Source: Spectribacter acetivorans (GTDB lineage Bacteria; Pseudomonadota; Gammaproteobacteria; Nevskiales; Salinisphaeraceae). From it: DNA of 64,000 nt. Shown here in pieces: positions 12,255-20,768 of the stretch (position 1 is the first letter of the stretch; each line of letters begins with the position of its first letter). The notes beneath the pieces are model-generated. The model was not told where the DNA came from and made no database searches. It saw only the letters and a program-made list of their open reading frames with translations. The stretch spans positions 19,430 to 83,429 of the forward strand of contig NZ_JAVRHY010000012.1 in assembly GCF_031846305.1 (NCBI RefSeq), given 5' to 3'. A program made the position numbers and the translations under genes.

Positions 12255-13199
12255 ATGCAAGTTGCGGTGGTCGGCGCGGGCGCCTGGGGCGGGAACATCA
12301 TCCGGAATCTGGCCGAATTGAACGCCCTGGGCGCGATCTGCGACCCGAACCCCGAACGGCTTGCCGCGTACGCTGAATCGCATCCCGGCGTGCGCACGGA
12401 AACCGACTACCGGGCGCTGCTCGACGGCGAATGCCGCGCTGTGGCCATCGCCACCCCGACCAGCGAGCACTTCGAGATCGCCACCGCCGCCATCGATGCG
12501 GGCTGTGATGTGTATGTCGAGAAGCCGGTCACCCACGACAGCGCCAGCACCCGCGCGCTGGTGGCGCACGCGGCGGCAAACGACCGGATTCTCATGGCCG
12601 GGCATCTGCTGCTGTATCAACCGGCCATTACCTGGATCAAGGATTACCTGGCCGCCGGCAAGCTGGGTGAGCTCTACGGCGTGCGCCACGAGCGCCTGAC
12701 CCTCGGCCGGGCCCGCTCGGTGGAGAACGTGCTGTGGGACATCGGCGTGCATGACGTGGCGGTCATGCTGTATCTGATCGACAGCCTGCCGCAGAGCATC
12801 CGTGCCAGCGGGCACCGCATGCTCCAGCTACAGGTGGAAGACGAAGTGCATGTGCATCTGGAATTCGCCGGCGGGGTGCGTGGCAACCTGCACGTATCCT
12901 GGCTGTGGCCCGAAACCACTCGCCGCACCATCATCCGCGGCTCTCGCGGCATGCTGGTCTACGACGAAGTGGCCCAGACGGTCACGCTGCACCGCAAGTG
13001 GATCGACGAGGATCTTGCCAACCGGGATGAAGGCAGCGAGATCGTCCACCGCGGCGATGGCCAGCCATTGCGGCTGGAGCTTCAGCATTTTCTGGACCGG
13101 ATCGCCGATCGCAAGCCGCCGCTGTCCGACGGCGAGAGTGCCCTGGCCGTGATCGAAACCCTGGAGCGGGTGCAGGCCACCCTGGCGGAGGACCGCTAG
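12255..13199 (+). CDS. Gfo/Idh/MocA family NAD(P)-dependent oxidoreductase
   Basis: A 314-residue dehydrogenase. The N-terminal Rossmann fold begins MQVAVVGAGAWGGNIIRNL, and the family signature EKPV (VYVEKPVTHD, near residue 93) holds the catalytic lysine. The C-terminal alpha/beta domain has GRARSVENVLWDIGVHDV with the conserved active-site aspartate/histidine area. Such enzymes oxidise or reduce sugars, often nucleotide-sugars; the substrate cannot be told. GGGAG precedes the ATG. It overlaps the end of convergent xthA by four bases. Confidence 0.85.
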   Translation: MQVAVVGAGAWGGNIIRNLAELNALGAICDPNPERLAAYAESHPGVRTETDYRALLDGECRAVAIATPTSEHFEIATAAIDAGCDVYVEKPVTHDSASTRALVAHAAANDRILMAGHLLLYQPAITWIKDYLAAGKLGELYGVRHERLTLGRARSVENVLWDIGVHDVAVMLYLIDSLPQSIRASGHRMLQLQVEDEVHVHLEFAGGVRGNLHVSWLWPETTRRTIIRGSRGMLVYDEVAQTVTLHRKWIDEDLANRDEGSEIVHRGDGQPLRLELQHFLDRIADRKPPLSDGESALAVIETLERVQATLAEDR

Positions 13200-13966
13200 T
13201 CGAAGGTGGCTACCACCGGCACGTGGTCGGACGGCCGCTTGCGGCCGCGTTCGCCGACATGCGCCGCGCAGTCGGTGCAGCCGGCGGCCAGCGCCGAGCT
13301 CGCCAGGATGTGATCGATGCGAAGCCCCGCATTACGCGCCCAGCCGCCATTGCGGTAATCCCACCAGGTGAAACGGCGACGGCCCTCGCGATCGTCGAAC
13401 AGCCGCCAGGTGTCGGTCAGACCGAGTTCCAGTAACGACTGCAGCGCGGCACGCTCGGGCGGTGAGCAGAGAATGCGCCCCTCCCACTTGTCCGGGTCAT
13501 GGGTATCGTCCGGGCGGGGTGCCACGTTGAAGTCGCCCAGCAGCACGAGTCGATCGTGGCGGGCCAGTTCCTCGGCCAGGTATTCGTGCAGGCGGGCGAA
13601 CCAGTCCAGCTTGTAGGCGTACTTGTCGGTGTCCAGATCGCCGCCGTTGGGGCAGTAGACGTCGACAATGCGCACGCCGTCCACGGTGGCCGCGAGAACC
13701 CGTTTCTGGTCGTCGTTGAAATCGGGAATACCGGCGACGGGGTCCGCCGGCTCGCTGCGGGTCAGCAGTGCCACGCCGTTATAGGTGGGCTGGCCGCTGA
13801 ACACGCTCCGATAGCCCGCCTCGGCGAGCGCATCCACCGGGAATTTTGCGTCGGTGAGCTTGGTTTCCTGCAGGGCCAGCGCGTCCACCGGGTTGTTTTC
13901 CAGCCAGGCCAGCACATGCGGCAGGCGCACGTTCAGCGAGTTCACGTTCCAGGTGGCGATCTGCAT
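13196..13966 (-). CDS. xthA: Exodeoxyribonuclease III (AP endonuclease)
   Basis: A 256-residue Mg2+-dependent 3'-5' exonuclease and apurinic endonuclease of base excision repair. Key elements of the endonuclease/exonuclease/phosphatase fold are all present: WNVNSLN at the N-terminus, LQETKL (metal-binding Glu), GDFNVAPRPDDTHD (catalytic Asp/Asn), and the final SDHVPVVA (catalytic His). Length is close to the E. coli protein (268). It follows prlC and the DUF559 gene on the same strand. Confidence 0.95.
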   Translation of the reverse strand: MQIATWNVNSLNVRLPHVLAWLENNPVDALALQETKLTDAKFPVDALAEAGYRSVFSGQPTYNGVALLTRSEPADPVAGIPDFNDDQKRVLAATVDGVRIVDVYCPNGGDLDTDKYAYKLDWFARLHEYLAEELARHDRLVLLGDFNVAPRPDDTHDPDKWEGRILCSPPERAALQSLLELGLTDTWRLFDDREGRRRFTWWDYRNGGWARNAGLRIDHILASSALAAGCTDCAAHVGERGRKRPSDHVPVVATFD

Positions 13967-14001
13967 GTGGTGTTCCTTGAAAGTCTTGCGGCGCTGCCGT
14001 G

Positions 14002-14043
14002 ACCCCTCACCCTGGCCCTCTCCCCTTCACAAGGGGAGAGGGA
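14002..14043. repeat. Palindromic repeat (CCCTCTCCC type), left copy
   Basis: A perfect 12-bp stem, CCCTCTCCCCTT (14017-14028) with AAGGGGAGAGGG (14032-14043), 3-base loop, preceded by CCCCTCACCCTGG. It ends four bases before the DUF559 stop codon. A related palindrome lies upstream of the same gene. Confidence 0.85.
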
Positions 14044-14047
14044 ATGG

Positions 14048-14398
14048 TCAACGGCTCGGGCTGGTTAATGCGGCGTGGATTGTTGCGAGCACGTCGTCAG
14101 TTCGAGTCAGCACCTCATCGCTCCAGAAGCGCAGCATGCGGTAACCCTCGATTTCCAGAGTACGCGTGCGACGCGCGTCGGCATCGGCGATGGCCTCGGC
14201 GTGCTGGCCCCCGTCGATCTCGATTATCAGCTGTGCCTCGAGGCAGACGAAATCCACGACGTAACCTGTAACGGGATGTGGTCGGCGAAACTTGCAGTTG
14301 GCGACCCCGCGATTGCGGAGATGACGCCACAGATGGCGCTCGGCATCCGTCTGGTCGCGACGCAACTGCCGGGCGCGCGAAACGCTGCTATTCCGCAT
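14048..14398 (-). CDS. DUF559 family endonuclease-like protein
   Basis: A 116-residue protein of the DUF559 family, a fold related to very short patch repair (Vsr) and other restriction-like nucleases. Visible are AERHLWRHLRNR, KFRRPHPVTGYVVDFVC and LIIEIDGGQH, i.e. the D...ExD-type core acidic residues, then RTRTLEIEGYRMLRFW and EVL near the end. It is bracketed by CCCTCTCCC-type palindromes and fills the space between prlC and xthA. Its biological role is not established; a link to repeats or mobile DNA is inferred only. Confidence 0.88.
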   Translation of the reverse strand: MRNSSVSRARQLRRDQTDAERHLWRHLRNRGVANCKFRRPHPVTGYVVDFVCLEAQLIIEIDGGQHAEAIADADARRTRTLEIEGYRMLRFWSDEVLTRTDDVLATIHAALTSPSR

Positions 14399-14432
14399 GG
14401 GGCCACGCGACTACCTGAGCGGCCTCTTTCAC

Positions 14433-14454
14433 CCCCTCTCCCCGGGGAGAGGGG
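14433..14454. repeat. Palindromic repeat (CCCCTCTCCCC type), right copy
   Basis: A perfect 22-base palindrome: CCCCTCTCCCC at 14433-14443 directly followed by its reverse complement at 14444-14454. It lies 8 bases beyond the prlC stop and 34 bases before the DUF559 start, with the same core as the left copy. Confidence 0.85.
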
Positions 14455-14462
14455 AACGCTGA

Positions 14463-16526
14463 TCAAGCCGCATCCTCGACCAGCCCGTTCTGCCGCAACA
14501 GCGGCTCGATGGCCGGTTCGCGGCCGCGGAAGGCCTTGAAGCTGTCCAGCGCCGGGCGGCTGCCGCCGCGTTCGAGAATCTCGGTGAGAAAGCGCCGCCC
14601 GGTGTCGCGGTCGAACAGGTCGGTTTCCTCGAAGGCGGCGAAGGCGTCCGCGGACAGGACCTCGGCCCACTTGTAGCTGTAGTAGCCAGCGGCATAACCG
14701 CCCGCGAAGATGTGCCCGAAGCCGTGGGCAAAGCGGTTGAACGCCGGCGGCTGCAGCACACAGACCTCGCGACGGACCGCGTCCAGCGTGCCCTGCACGT
14801 CGATGCCGTGTGCCGGGTCGATGTCGCGATGCAGGCGCAGGTCGAACAGCGAGAACTCCACCTGGCGCAGCATCATCCAGCCGGCCAGGAAATGCCGTGA
14901 CGCCTGCATGCGCTGGAACAGCTCGTCCGGCAGGGGCTTGCCGGTATCGGCGTGGCGGGCGAACAGGTCGAGCGCCTCGCGCTCCCAGCACCAGTTCTCC
15001 ATGAACTGGCTGGGCAGTTCCACCGCGTCCCATTCCACGCCGTTGATCCCGGAGATCTCGGCGTAGTCGATGCGCGTGAGCAGATGATGCAGGCCGTGGC
15101 CGAACTCGTGGAACAGCGTGAGCACCTCGTCGTGGGTCAGCCGGGCATCGGCCCCGTCCACCGGCGGGGTGAAGTTGCAGGTCAGGAAGGCCACCGGCAG
15201 TTGCACCGTGTCCGCTACCCGTCGTCGAACCCGGCACTCGTCCATCCAGGCGCCGCCGCGCTTGCCTTCTCGGGCATAGGGGTCGAGATAGAAATAGCCG
15301 CGATCGTTGCCGTCGGGATCGCGAATGGCGTAGGCGGTGACGTCCGCATGCCACGTATCGACACCGAGCTCGGCCTGGATGCGCACGCCGTAGAGCCGTT
15401 CGACCACGCCGAACAGGCCGTCGATAACGCGGCTGGCCGGGAAATAGGGCCGCAGATCCTCGGCCGATAGCTGGTAGCGGGCCTGGCGCAGCTGGTCCAT
15501 GTAGTAGCCCACGTCCCAGGCTTCGAGCTTGTCGAGGCCGTTCCGCTCGTGGGCGAATTCGGTGAGTTCCGCCAGCTCGCGCTCGGCCAGCGGGCGGGTG
15601 CGACGGGCCATGTCCTGCAGGAAGGATTCCACCTCGTCGGCATCGCGCGCCATCTTGGTGGCCAGCGAGTAGGCGGCGTAGTTGTCGTAGCCGAGCAGCT
15701 GCGCCTGTTCGTGGCGCAGGGCGAGAATCTCCTCCATCAGGGCGGAGTTGTCGAACTCGCCCGCCTGGGGCCCCTGGTCCGAGGCTCGGGTGGAAAAGGC
15801 GGTGTAGATCTCGCGCCGCAGCTCACGATTTTCCGCGTAGGTGTTCACCGCCATGAAGCTGGGGGCATCCAGCGTCAGCAGCCAGCCGTCGAGTTCTTTG
15901 TTGGCGGCGTTCTGGGCCAGCAGGTCGAGGGCCGACTGCGGCAGGCCGGCGAGTTCGCCGGCTTTGGTGACCTGCCGGCTCCAGGCCTGGGTGGCGTCCA
16001 GCAGGTTCTGCTGGAATCGGTTGGACAGGCTCGACAGGCGCTGGGCAATCTCGGCGAAGCGCTCGCGGTCGGCGCCCTCCAGCGCCACGCCGGACAGCCG
16101 GAAGTTGCGCCGGGCGTCATCCACCACCTTGCGCTGGGCGTCGTTCAGTCGTGCGTATTCGTCGCCTTCGGCAATCGCGTTGACCGCCTCGAACAGCCCG
16201 CGATGCTGGCCCAGTTCGGTGTGGAAGGCGGTCAGCTTGGGCAGGCAGGCGTCGAAGGCGGCGCGCCAGTCGGGCGAATCCATCACCGAATGCAGGTGAC
16301 GCACCGGCGCGAACGCCCGGCTGAGCCGGTCCTCGGCGGCCTCCAGCGGGGCCACGACGTGATCCCAGTCGGCGTGCCCGGCGGCCGCCGCGCTCTGCTC
16401 GACGGCGATACGCGCTTCGGCTGTCAACTGGTCGATGGCGGGCTCGGCATGTTCGGGGCGGATGTCGGCGAACGGCGGCAGGCCGGTGCCGTCGAGCATG
16501 TTCAGTAGCGGGTTGGTATCGGTCAT
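14463..16526 (-). CDS. prlC: Oligopeptidase A (M3 metallopeptidase)
   Basis: Cytoplasmic zinc peptidase that degrades signal peptides and other oligopeptides. The ATG at 16526 gives MTDTNPLLNMLDGTGLPPF, the typical OpdA start, and 687 residues (680 in E. coli). The zinc motif HEFGH (LTLFHEFGHGLHHLL) is about two thirds along, with the third ligand Glu in ISGINGVEWDAVELPSQ. The thimet-oligopeptidase-like substrate site HGFGHIFAGGYAAGYYSYKW is intact. Confidence 0.96.
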   Translation of the reverse strand: MTDTNPLLNMLDGTGLPPFADIRPEHAEPAIDQLTAEARIAVEQSAAAAGHADWDHVVAPLEAAEDRLSRAFAPVRHLHSVMDSPDWRAAFDACLPKLTAFHTELGQHRGLFEAVNAIAEGDEYARLNDAQRKVVDDARRNFRLSGVALEGADRERFAEIAQRLSSLSNRFQQNLLDATQAWSRQVTKAGELAGLPQSALDLLAQNAANKELDGWLLTLDAPSFMAVNTYAENRELRREIYTAFSTRASDQGPQAGEFDNSALMEEILALRHEQAQLLGYDNYAAYSLATKMARDADEVESFLQDMARRTRPLAERELAELTEFAHERNGLDKLEAWDVGYYMDQLRQARYQLSAEDLRPYFPASRVIDGLFGVVERLYGVRIQAELGVDTWHADVTAYAIRDPDGNDRGYFYLDPYAREGKRGGAWMDECRVRRRVADTVQLPVAFLTCNFTPPVDGADARLTHDEVLTLFHEFGHGLHHLLTRIDYAEISGINGVEWDAVELPSQFMENWCWEREALDLFARHADTGKPLPDELFQRMQASRHFLAGWMMLRQVEFSLFDLRLHRDIDPAHGIDVQGTLDAVRREVCVLQPPAFNRFAHGFGHIFAGGYAAGYYSYKWAEVLSADAFAAFEETDLFDRDTGRRFLTEILERGGSRPALDSFKAFRGREPAIEPLLRQNGLVEDAA

Positions 16527-16618
16527 GGGTGTGAGAATCCAGTCGCAGAAGGGCAAGTCGTCTGTCGGGATGCCAAGGCTAAACAGTTGCACCCCGGTGG
16601 GCCAGTGTGGGTCGGACC

Positions 16619-17521
16619 TCAGATGATCCCCCGGGTTTCCAGCAGCCAGGCAAATACCCCCACCGCAACCAGAAAACCCGCCGCGTAGCCCATGGCCTGC
16701 CACTGGTAACGGCGAACCAGTCCCGCCTGCTCGACGCCCGCCAGCAGGAACGGCTGCCCATCATCTGGCCGGGCCATCACGTTGAGGCCGGGTTCGGCGG
16801 CCCGGTCCCGGCGCTGGCGGTCGGCCTGCATGGCCGCCACACGGCGGGCAGCCTGCCACTCGCGTTCGTCGATGTGGCCGTCGTTGTTCACGTCGAAGCG
16901 CGCCAACAGCTGCGCCTGGTCCTGTTTCCAGTCGGTGATGATGGCGCGGATGTCGTCATCACGTTCACTGCCTGCGTGCCGCTGGGTGCGGAAGGCCCCG
17001 ATCACGTAACAGGGCGAATCCACCTCGATCAGCCGCTCCTCGTACTTGTAGCGGCCGCCGGTCAGCATCCCCAGCCAGCCGCCGGCCCCGGCGTTGGGCC
17101 CGCGGGCGGGACGCGGTGTGCTGCCGTACCAGGTGTAACGACGTCCCGGCGTGACCTTGGCGCCCACCGGATCGATCACGCAGCGGCCGGTGGTGTCGTC
17201 CAGGGCGAACAGATCATCGCTGGTGCCGGAATCGATTGTGCGCCAGCGGGTGTTGCGGCCGCTTTTCACCTTCTTCTGGATGCGGTAATGCCACCACACG
17301 CAGCGGTGGGCGGTCAGCGGGCAGATGATGGCGGGGCCGTCCAGCAGCGCGGCGCGACCCTCCAGCTCGACGTAACCCTGGGCCGCCGAGCGGATGCGGG
17401 ACGTGGGCGTGCCGGTCATTGCCTGGGCCCGCCGCCAGTGGCGGACGGCGGTCACGAACAGGCCGATACCGACCGCGCCGCAGCCGGCCAGGACCAGCCA
17501 GAACTCACCGTCCGGGCTCAC
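16619..17521 (-). CDS. Membrane protein with GIDE-type domain and EF-hand
   Basis: About 300 residues. An N-terminal membrane helix (EFWLVLAGCGAVGIGLFVTA) precedes a domain resembling the GIDE/E3 ubiquitin ligase-like domain of bacterial membrane proteins (RSAAQGYVELEGRAALLDGP; CVWWHYRIQKKVKSG). Then comes an EF-hand loop DVNNDGHIDERE with the expected acidic positions, and a C-terminal membrane helix (AAGFLVAVGVFAWLL). The GTG at 17521 is chosen because it keeps helix 1 and lies one base after the lemA stop. No RING finger is seen, so ligase activity is not implied. Possibly works with LemA. Confidence 0.75.
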   Translation of the reverse strand: MSPDGEFWLVLAGCGAVGIGLFVTAVRHWRRAQAMTGTPTSRIRSAAQGYVELEGRAALLDGPAIICPLTAHRCVWWHYRIQKKVKSGRNTRWRTIDSGTSDDLFALDDTTGRCVIDPVGAKVTPGRRYTWYGSTPRPARGPNAGAGGWLGMLTGGRYKYEERLIEVDSPCYVIGAFRTQRHAGSERDDDIRAIITDWKQDQAQLLARFDVNNDGHIDEREWQAARRVAAMQADRQRRDRAAEPGLNVMARPDDGQPFLLAGVEQAGLVRRYQWQAMGYAAGFLVAVGVFAWLLETRGII

Positions 17522-17522
17522 G

Positions 17523-18101
17523 TCAGCCGAACAGCTGGCCCATATCGGGGTCGGTGAGCTGGGCGGCGTCGAACTCCAGCAGCGTGCCGGCACCGAAGCC
17601 CAGCATCCGCGCCACCAGTACGTCCGGGAACTGCTCGATGCGCACGTTGTTGAGGTTCACGCTTTCGTTATAGAACTCGCGGCGGTCGGCAATCGTTTCC
17701 TCGAGCCCGGTAATGCGCGCCTGCAGCTGGGCGAAGGTCTCGTTGGCCTTGAGTTCGGGATAGGCCTCGGCCACCGCGAACAGGTTGCCCAGCCCCAGCC
17801 GCATCTGGTTTTCCGCCTTGCCCACGCCCTGCACGTCGCCGTCGCTGCGGGCGCGCTCGGCGTCGGCGCGCGCCTGCATCACGCGTTCCAGCGTTTCCTG
17901 CTCATAGCCCATGTACTGCTTGCAGGTTTCCACCAGCTTGGGCAGTTCGTCGTGGCGCTGCTTGAGCACCACGTCGATGTTGCTCCAGGCCTTGGCCATG
18001 GCGTGCTTGAGCCGCACCAGGTTATTGTAGATGCCAACGGCGTAGACGGCCAGCACGATCAGCGCGCCCGCCACCACTGCCCAGATCACCGTATCGGTCA
18101 T
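17523..18101 (-). CDS. lemA: LemA family protein
   Basis: A 192-residue membrane-anchored protein: short N-terminal helix (VIWAVVAGALIVLAVYAV), then the family signature YNNLVRLKHAMAKAWSNIDV and a long helical region ending FPDVLVARMLGFGAG. LemA proteins have no settled biochemical role; they are often encoded beside membrane proteins with GIDE or TPM domains, as here. ATG at 18101 is preceded by AAGGGGAC. Confidence 0.92.
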   Translation of the reverse strand: MTDTVIWAVVAGALIVLAVYAVGIYNNLVRLKHAMAKAWSNIDVVLKQRHDELPKLVETCKQYMGYEQETLERVMQARADAERARSDGDVQGVGKAENQMRLGLGNLFAVAEAYPELKANETFAQLQARITGLEETIADRREFYNESVNLNNVRIEQFPDVLVARMLGFGAGTLLEFDAAQLTDPDMGQLFG

Positions 18102-18149
18102 GCGCCGGTCCCCTTGCGGTTGCTTCCCCGGAGTGTAGCGCGCTGTGGT

Positions 18150-18155
18150 TACAAT
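18150..18155 (+). promoter_or_regulatory. Candidate -10 box (TACAAT) of the reductase gene
   Basis: TACAAT at 18150-18155 lies 28 bases before the GTG start at 18184. A transcript starting about 7 bases downstream excludes upstream in-frame starts and supports the GTG. No convincing -35 box is seen. Confidence 0.4.
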
Positions 18156-18183
18156 GCGATCCGATTCGCGACCCGGAGTAGAT

Positions 18184-19524
18184 GTGACCCAGCACTTCGA
18201 CCTCGCCGTGCTTGGCGGCGGCAGCGGCGGCATCGCCACGGCCCGACGGGCCGCCCAGCATGGCGCGCGCGTCGCCCTGATCGAGGCCGGCGAACTGGGC
18301 GGCACCTGCGTCAACGTGGGCTGCGTGCCCAAGAAGGTGATGTGGCACGCCGCGGACATGGCCCACGCCTTCGAGGACGCGGCCGGCTACGGTTTCGACC
18401 TGACCCCGCCGACCCTGGACTGGGGCCGGCTGGTGGAGCGGCGCGAGGCCTACATCCGCCGGCTCAACGGTATCTATGCCAGCAACCTCGACAAGGATGG
18501 CGTGACGGTATTCGCGGCGCGCGGCGAACTGCTGGCCCCGGGCCGCCTGCGGGCCGGGGACGACGAGATCACCGCCGACCACGTGGTGATCGCCACCGGC
18601 GGTCTGCCGCGCTGGCCCCAGTTGCCGGGCTGTGCGCTGGGTACGGATTCGGACGGCTTTTTCGCACTGACCGACCGTCCCGACCGGGTGGCGGTGGTCG
18701 GGGCCGGCTATATCGCGGTGGAGCTGGCCGGCATGCTGGCGGCGCTGGGCAGCCGGGTATCGCTGCTAATCCGCCGTGAAAGCGTGCTGCGCGGCTTCGA
18801 GCCGATGCTGGGCGAAACCCTGCTTGAGCGCATGCAGGCCGACGGCGTCGAGGTGGTTACCAATACCGACGTGGAATCCCTGGAAGAGGACGGCGACGCC
18901 GTGCGTGCGTGCTTCAAGCAGGGCGGGCAGGGGACCTACGACACCCTGATCTGGGCTATCGGCCGGGTGCCCAACACCCACGGTATCGGGCTCGACCGGG
19001 TGGGCATCGAGTCGCACAGCGACGGCACCGTGCCCGTCGATGCGTATCAGAACACCCGGGTGGACGGCATTTACGCGCTGGGCGATGTCACCGGGCAGGC
19101 CGAATTGACCCCGGTAGCCATTGCCGCCGGCCGCCGGCTGTCGGACCGGCTGTTCGGCGGCCAGCCGGACCGGCATCTGGATTACGACAACATCCCCACC
19201 GTCACTTTCTCGCATCCGCCCATCGGTACCGTGGGGCTGACCGAGGCCCAGGCCCGGGAACACTTCGACACCGTGCGGGCCTACGACAGCCAGTTCGTGA
19301 ACCTCTGCTACGGCGTGGTGGACCGTAAACCGGTCACCCGCATGCGGCTGGTCTGCGCCGGCACCGAGGAGCAGGTAGTCGGTGTGCACGTGATCGGCGA
19401 GGGCGCCGACGAGATGCTGCAGGGGTTCGCGGTGGCGGTCCGGATGGGTGCGACCAAGGCGGATTTCGACAACACCGTGGCGATTCACCCCACCGCCGCG
19501 GAAGAAATGGTCACGATGACCTAG
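18184..19524 (+). CDS. gor: Glutathione-disulfide reductase-like flavoprotein
   Basis: A 446-residue class I pyridine nucleotide-disulfide oxidoreductase (450 in E. coli Gor). The FAD motif GGGSGGIATARRA is at the N-terminus, the redox pair is in GGTCVNVGCVPKK, a second GxGxxG (VVGAGYIAVELAG) binds NADPH, and the C-terminal HPTAAEE supplies the catalytic His-Glu. GTG start with GGAG upstream. The NADPH-type arginine pattern (IRRESVLRGF) favours glutathione reductase, but related thiol reductases are not excluded. Its TAG stop lies at the first bases of the adjacent repeat element. Confidence 0.88.
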   Translation: MTQHFDLAVLGGGSGGIATARRAAQHGARVALIEAGELGGTCVNVGCVPKKVMWHAADMAHAFEDAAGYGFDLTPPTLDWGRLVERREAYIRRLNGIYASNLDKDGVTVFAARGELLAPGRLRAGDDEITADHVVIATGGLPRWPQLPGCALGTDSDGFFALTDRPDRVAVVGAGYIAVELAGMLAALGSRVSLLIRRESVLRGFEPMLGETLLERMQADGVEVVTNTDVESLEEDGDAVRACFKQGGQGTYDTLIWAIGRVPNTHGIGLDRVGIESHSDGTVPVDAYQNTRVDGIYALGDVTGQAELTPVAIAAGRRLSDRLFGGQPDRHLDYDNIPTVTFSHPPIGTVGLTEAQAREHFDTVRAYDSQFVNLCYGVVDRKPVTRMRLVCAGTEEQVVGVHVIGEGADEMLQGFAVAVRMGATKADFDNTVAIHPTAAEEMVTMT

Positions 19525-19794
19525 GGCCTGTTAACACTACCGCCGATCGCCGCGTTGCTGTCCCAAAATGCGGCGAGGCAAGGCGCGAGGAGAGAAGTTT
19601 GGTGGTGACCAAATGAACGACGAGCAACGCCGCATCGGCGCATTTTGGGCGCAACCCGAAGGGACGCGGGCCATTTTTCCGCAATCCGGCGTTGCCGCTC
19701 GCTTATGTAGCAGGGCTACACCGCGCTCGCGCCGCCTTGTCTTGCGAAAAAATGGCCTGCGTCGCGGCGATCTCGGTAGCGTTAACAGGCCCTA
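19522..19794. mobile_element. MITE-like element with nested hairpins
   Basis: The ends are perfect 14-bp inverted repeats: TAGGGCCTGTTAAC (19522-19535) and GTTAACAGGCCCTA (19781-19794). Similarity extends with few changes to about 31 bp on each side (both arms contain GATCGCCGCG). Inside are further inverted pairs: 19562-19572 with 19639-19649 (11/11), TTTGGT/ACCAAA around 19598-19613, 19669-19684 with 19742-19757 (15/16), and GTAGC/GCTAC near 19708. No plausible gene is encoded. TA at both ends would fit a TA duplication. Non-autonomous transposition is inferred from structure. Confidence 0.82.
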
Positions 19795-19807
19795 ACCGGA
19801 CAATGTC

Positions 19808-20707
19808 ATGCCTTTATTTCGAGCCGGGCTTGTTGCCCGCGTGCTCGCGGTGAGCCTGCTCACCGCCCTGACCGCCGCCTGCAGCGGCCAGCAACTGGTC
19901 AACACCCTGGCATCCACGGGCGGTTACGAGCTCCATGCCGGGCAGACCTACGGCGACCTGCCGCGCCAGCAGCTCGATGTGTACGAGCCGGAGAACGACG
20001 CGCCCGACCGGCCCGTGGTGGTGTTCTTCTACGGCGGGCGCTGGAGCAGCGGCGAGCGGGCCGGGTTCAGGTTCGTGGCTCAGGCGCTGACCTCGCGCGG
20101 CTACGTTGCCGTGGTGCCGGACTATCGCCTGTATCCCGAAGTGCGCTTTCCCGACTTCGTCGAGGATGGCGCCCGGGCCACCGCCTGGGCCCGCGAACAC
20201 GCGGCCGACTACGGCGGCGATCCGGGCCGGCTGTTCCTGATGGGGCACTCGGCCGGCGCCCATATCGCCGCGATGCTGGCCACCGACGAACGCTACCTGC
20301 AAGTCGTGGGCGGCTCGCCGGACTGGCTGGCCGGCATGATCGGGCTGGCCGGCCCCTACGAGTTCCTGCCGATTACCGCGGAGGATCTGAAGGAAACCTT
20401 CGGCCCGGAAGACGCCTGGCCGGCATCCCAGCCGGTGAACTTCGTCGACGGCAATGAGCCGCCGATGCTGCTCATGCACGGGGCGGACGATGTCACCGTC
20501 CATGCCGAGGACAGCGAGATTCTCGCGGAAAAGGTCCATGCGGCGGGCGGACAGGTCGCGCTGGAACTGTATCCCGGCATCGGCCATATCCGCCTGATCG
20601 GCAACCTGGCGCTGCCGCTGCGCTGGTTCGCGCCGCAGCTCGACCGAATCGCGGCCTTCGTGGACGAAACCGTGGCCACGGTCGGCCCATCGCCGGAAAC
20701 GCGCTAG
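19808..20707 (+). CDS. Alpha/beta hydrolase lipoprotein, carboxylesterase-like
   Basis: A 299-residue probable lipoprotein: signal peptide with lipobox LTAAC (Cys about residue 25), then an alpha/beta hydrolase of the BD-FAE/esterase type. The nucleophile elbow is GHSAGAH, the acid is in MHGADD and the histidine in GIGH. The oxyanion region reads FFYGGRW instead of the usual HGGG. Such enzymes cleave small esters; the substrate is unknown. It begins 13 bases after the MITE, so its promoter may have been altered by that insertion. Confidence 0.8.
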   Translation: MPLFRAGLVARVLAVSLLTALTAACSGQQLVNTLASTGGYELHAGQTYGDLPRQQLDVYEPENDAPDRPVVVFFYGGRWSSGERAGFRFVAQALTSRGYVAVVPDYRLYPEVRFPDFVEDGARATAWAREHAADYGGDPGRLFLMGHSAGAHIAAMLATDERYLQVVGGSPDWLAGMIGLAGPYEFLPITAEDLKETFGPEDAWPASQPVNFVDGNEPPMLLMHGADDVTVHAEDSEILAEKVHAAGGQVALELYPGIGHIRLIGNLALPLRWFAPQLDRIAAFVDETVATVGPSPETR

Positions 20708-20710
20708 AAT
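20705..20710 (+). promoter_or_regulatory. Candidate -10 box (TAGAAT) before the PA2779-like gene
   Basis: TAGAAT overlaps the stop codon of the preceding esterase gene and lies 58 bases before the ATG at 20769. The same hexamer stands before gpmA, the DUF2244-cox genes and doxX. The -35 region is poor. Confidence 0.35.
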
Positions 20711-20768
20711 GCGGCAGGGGACTGCGGACACTACCATCACGCTAACTGACGCAAATGGAGATCGCATC

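Noticed and set aside
19568..19795. A 75-codon open frame inside the inverted-repeat element
   Set aside because: It consists of the arms of nested hairpins, has no ribosome site and an unnatural composition; better explained as repeat DNA.
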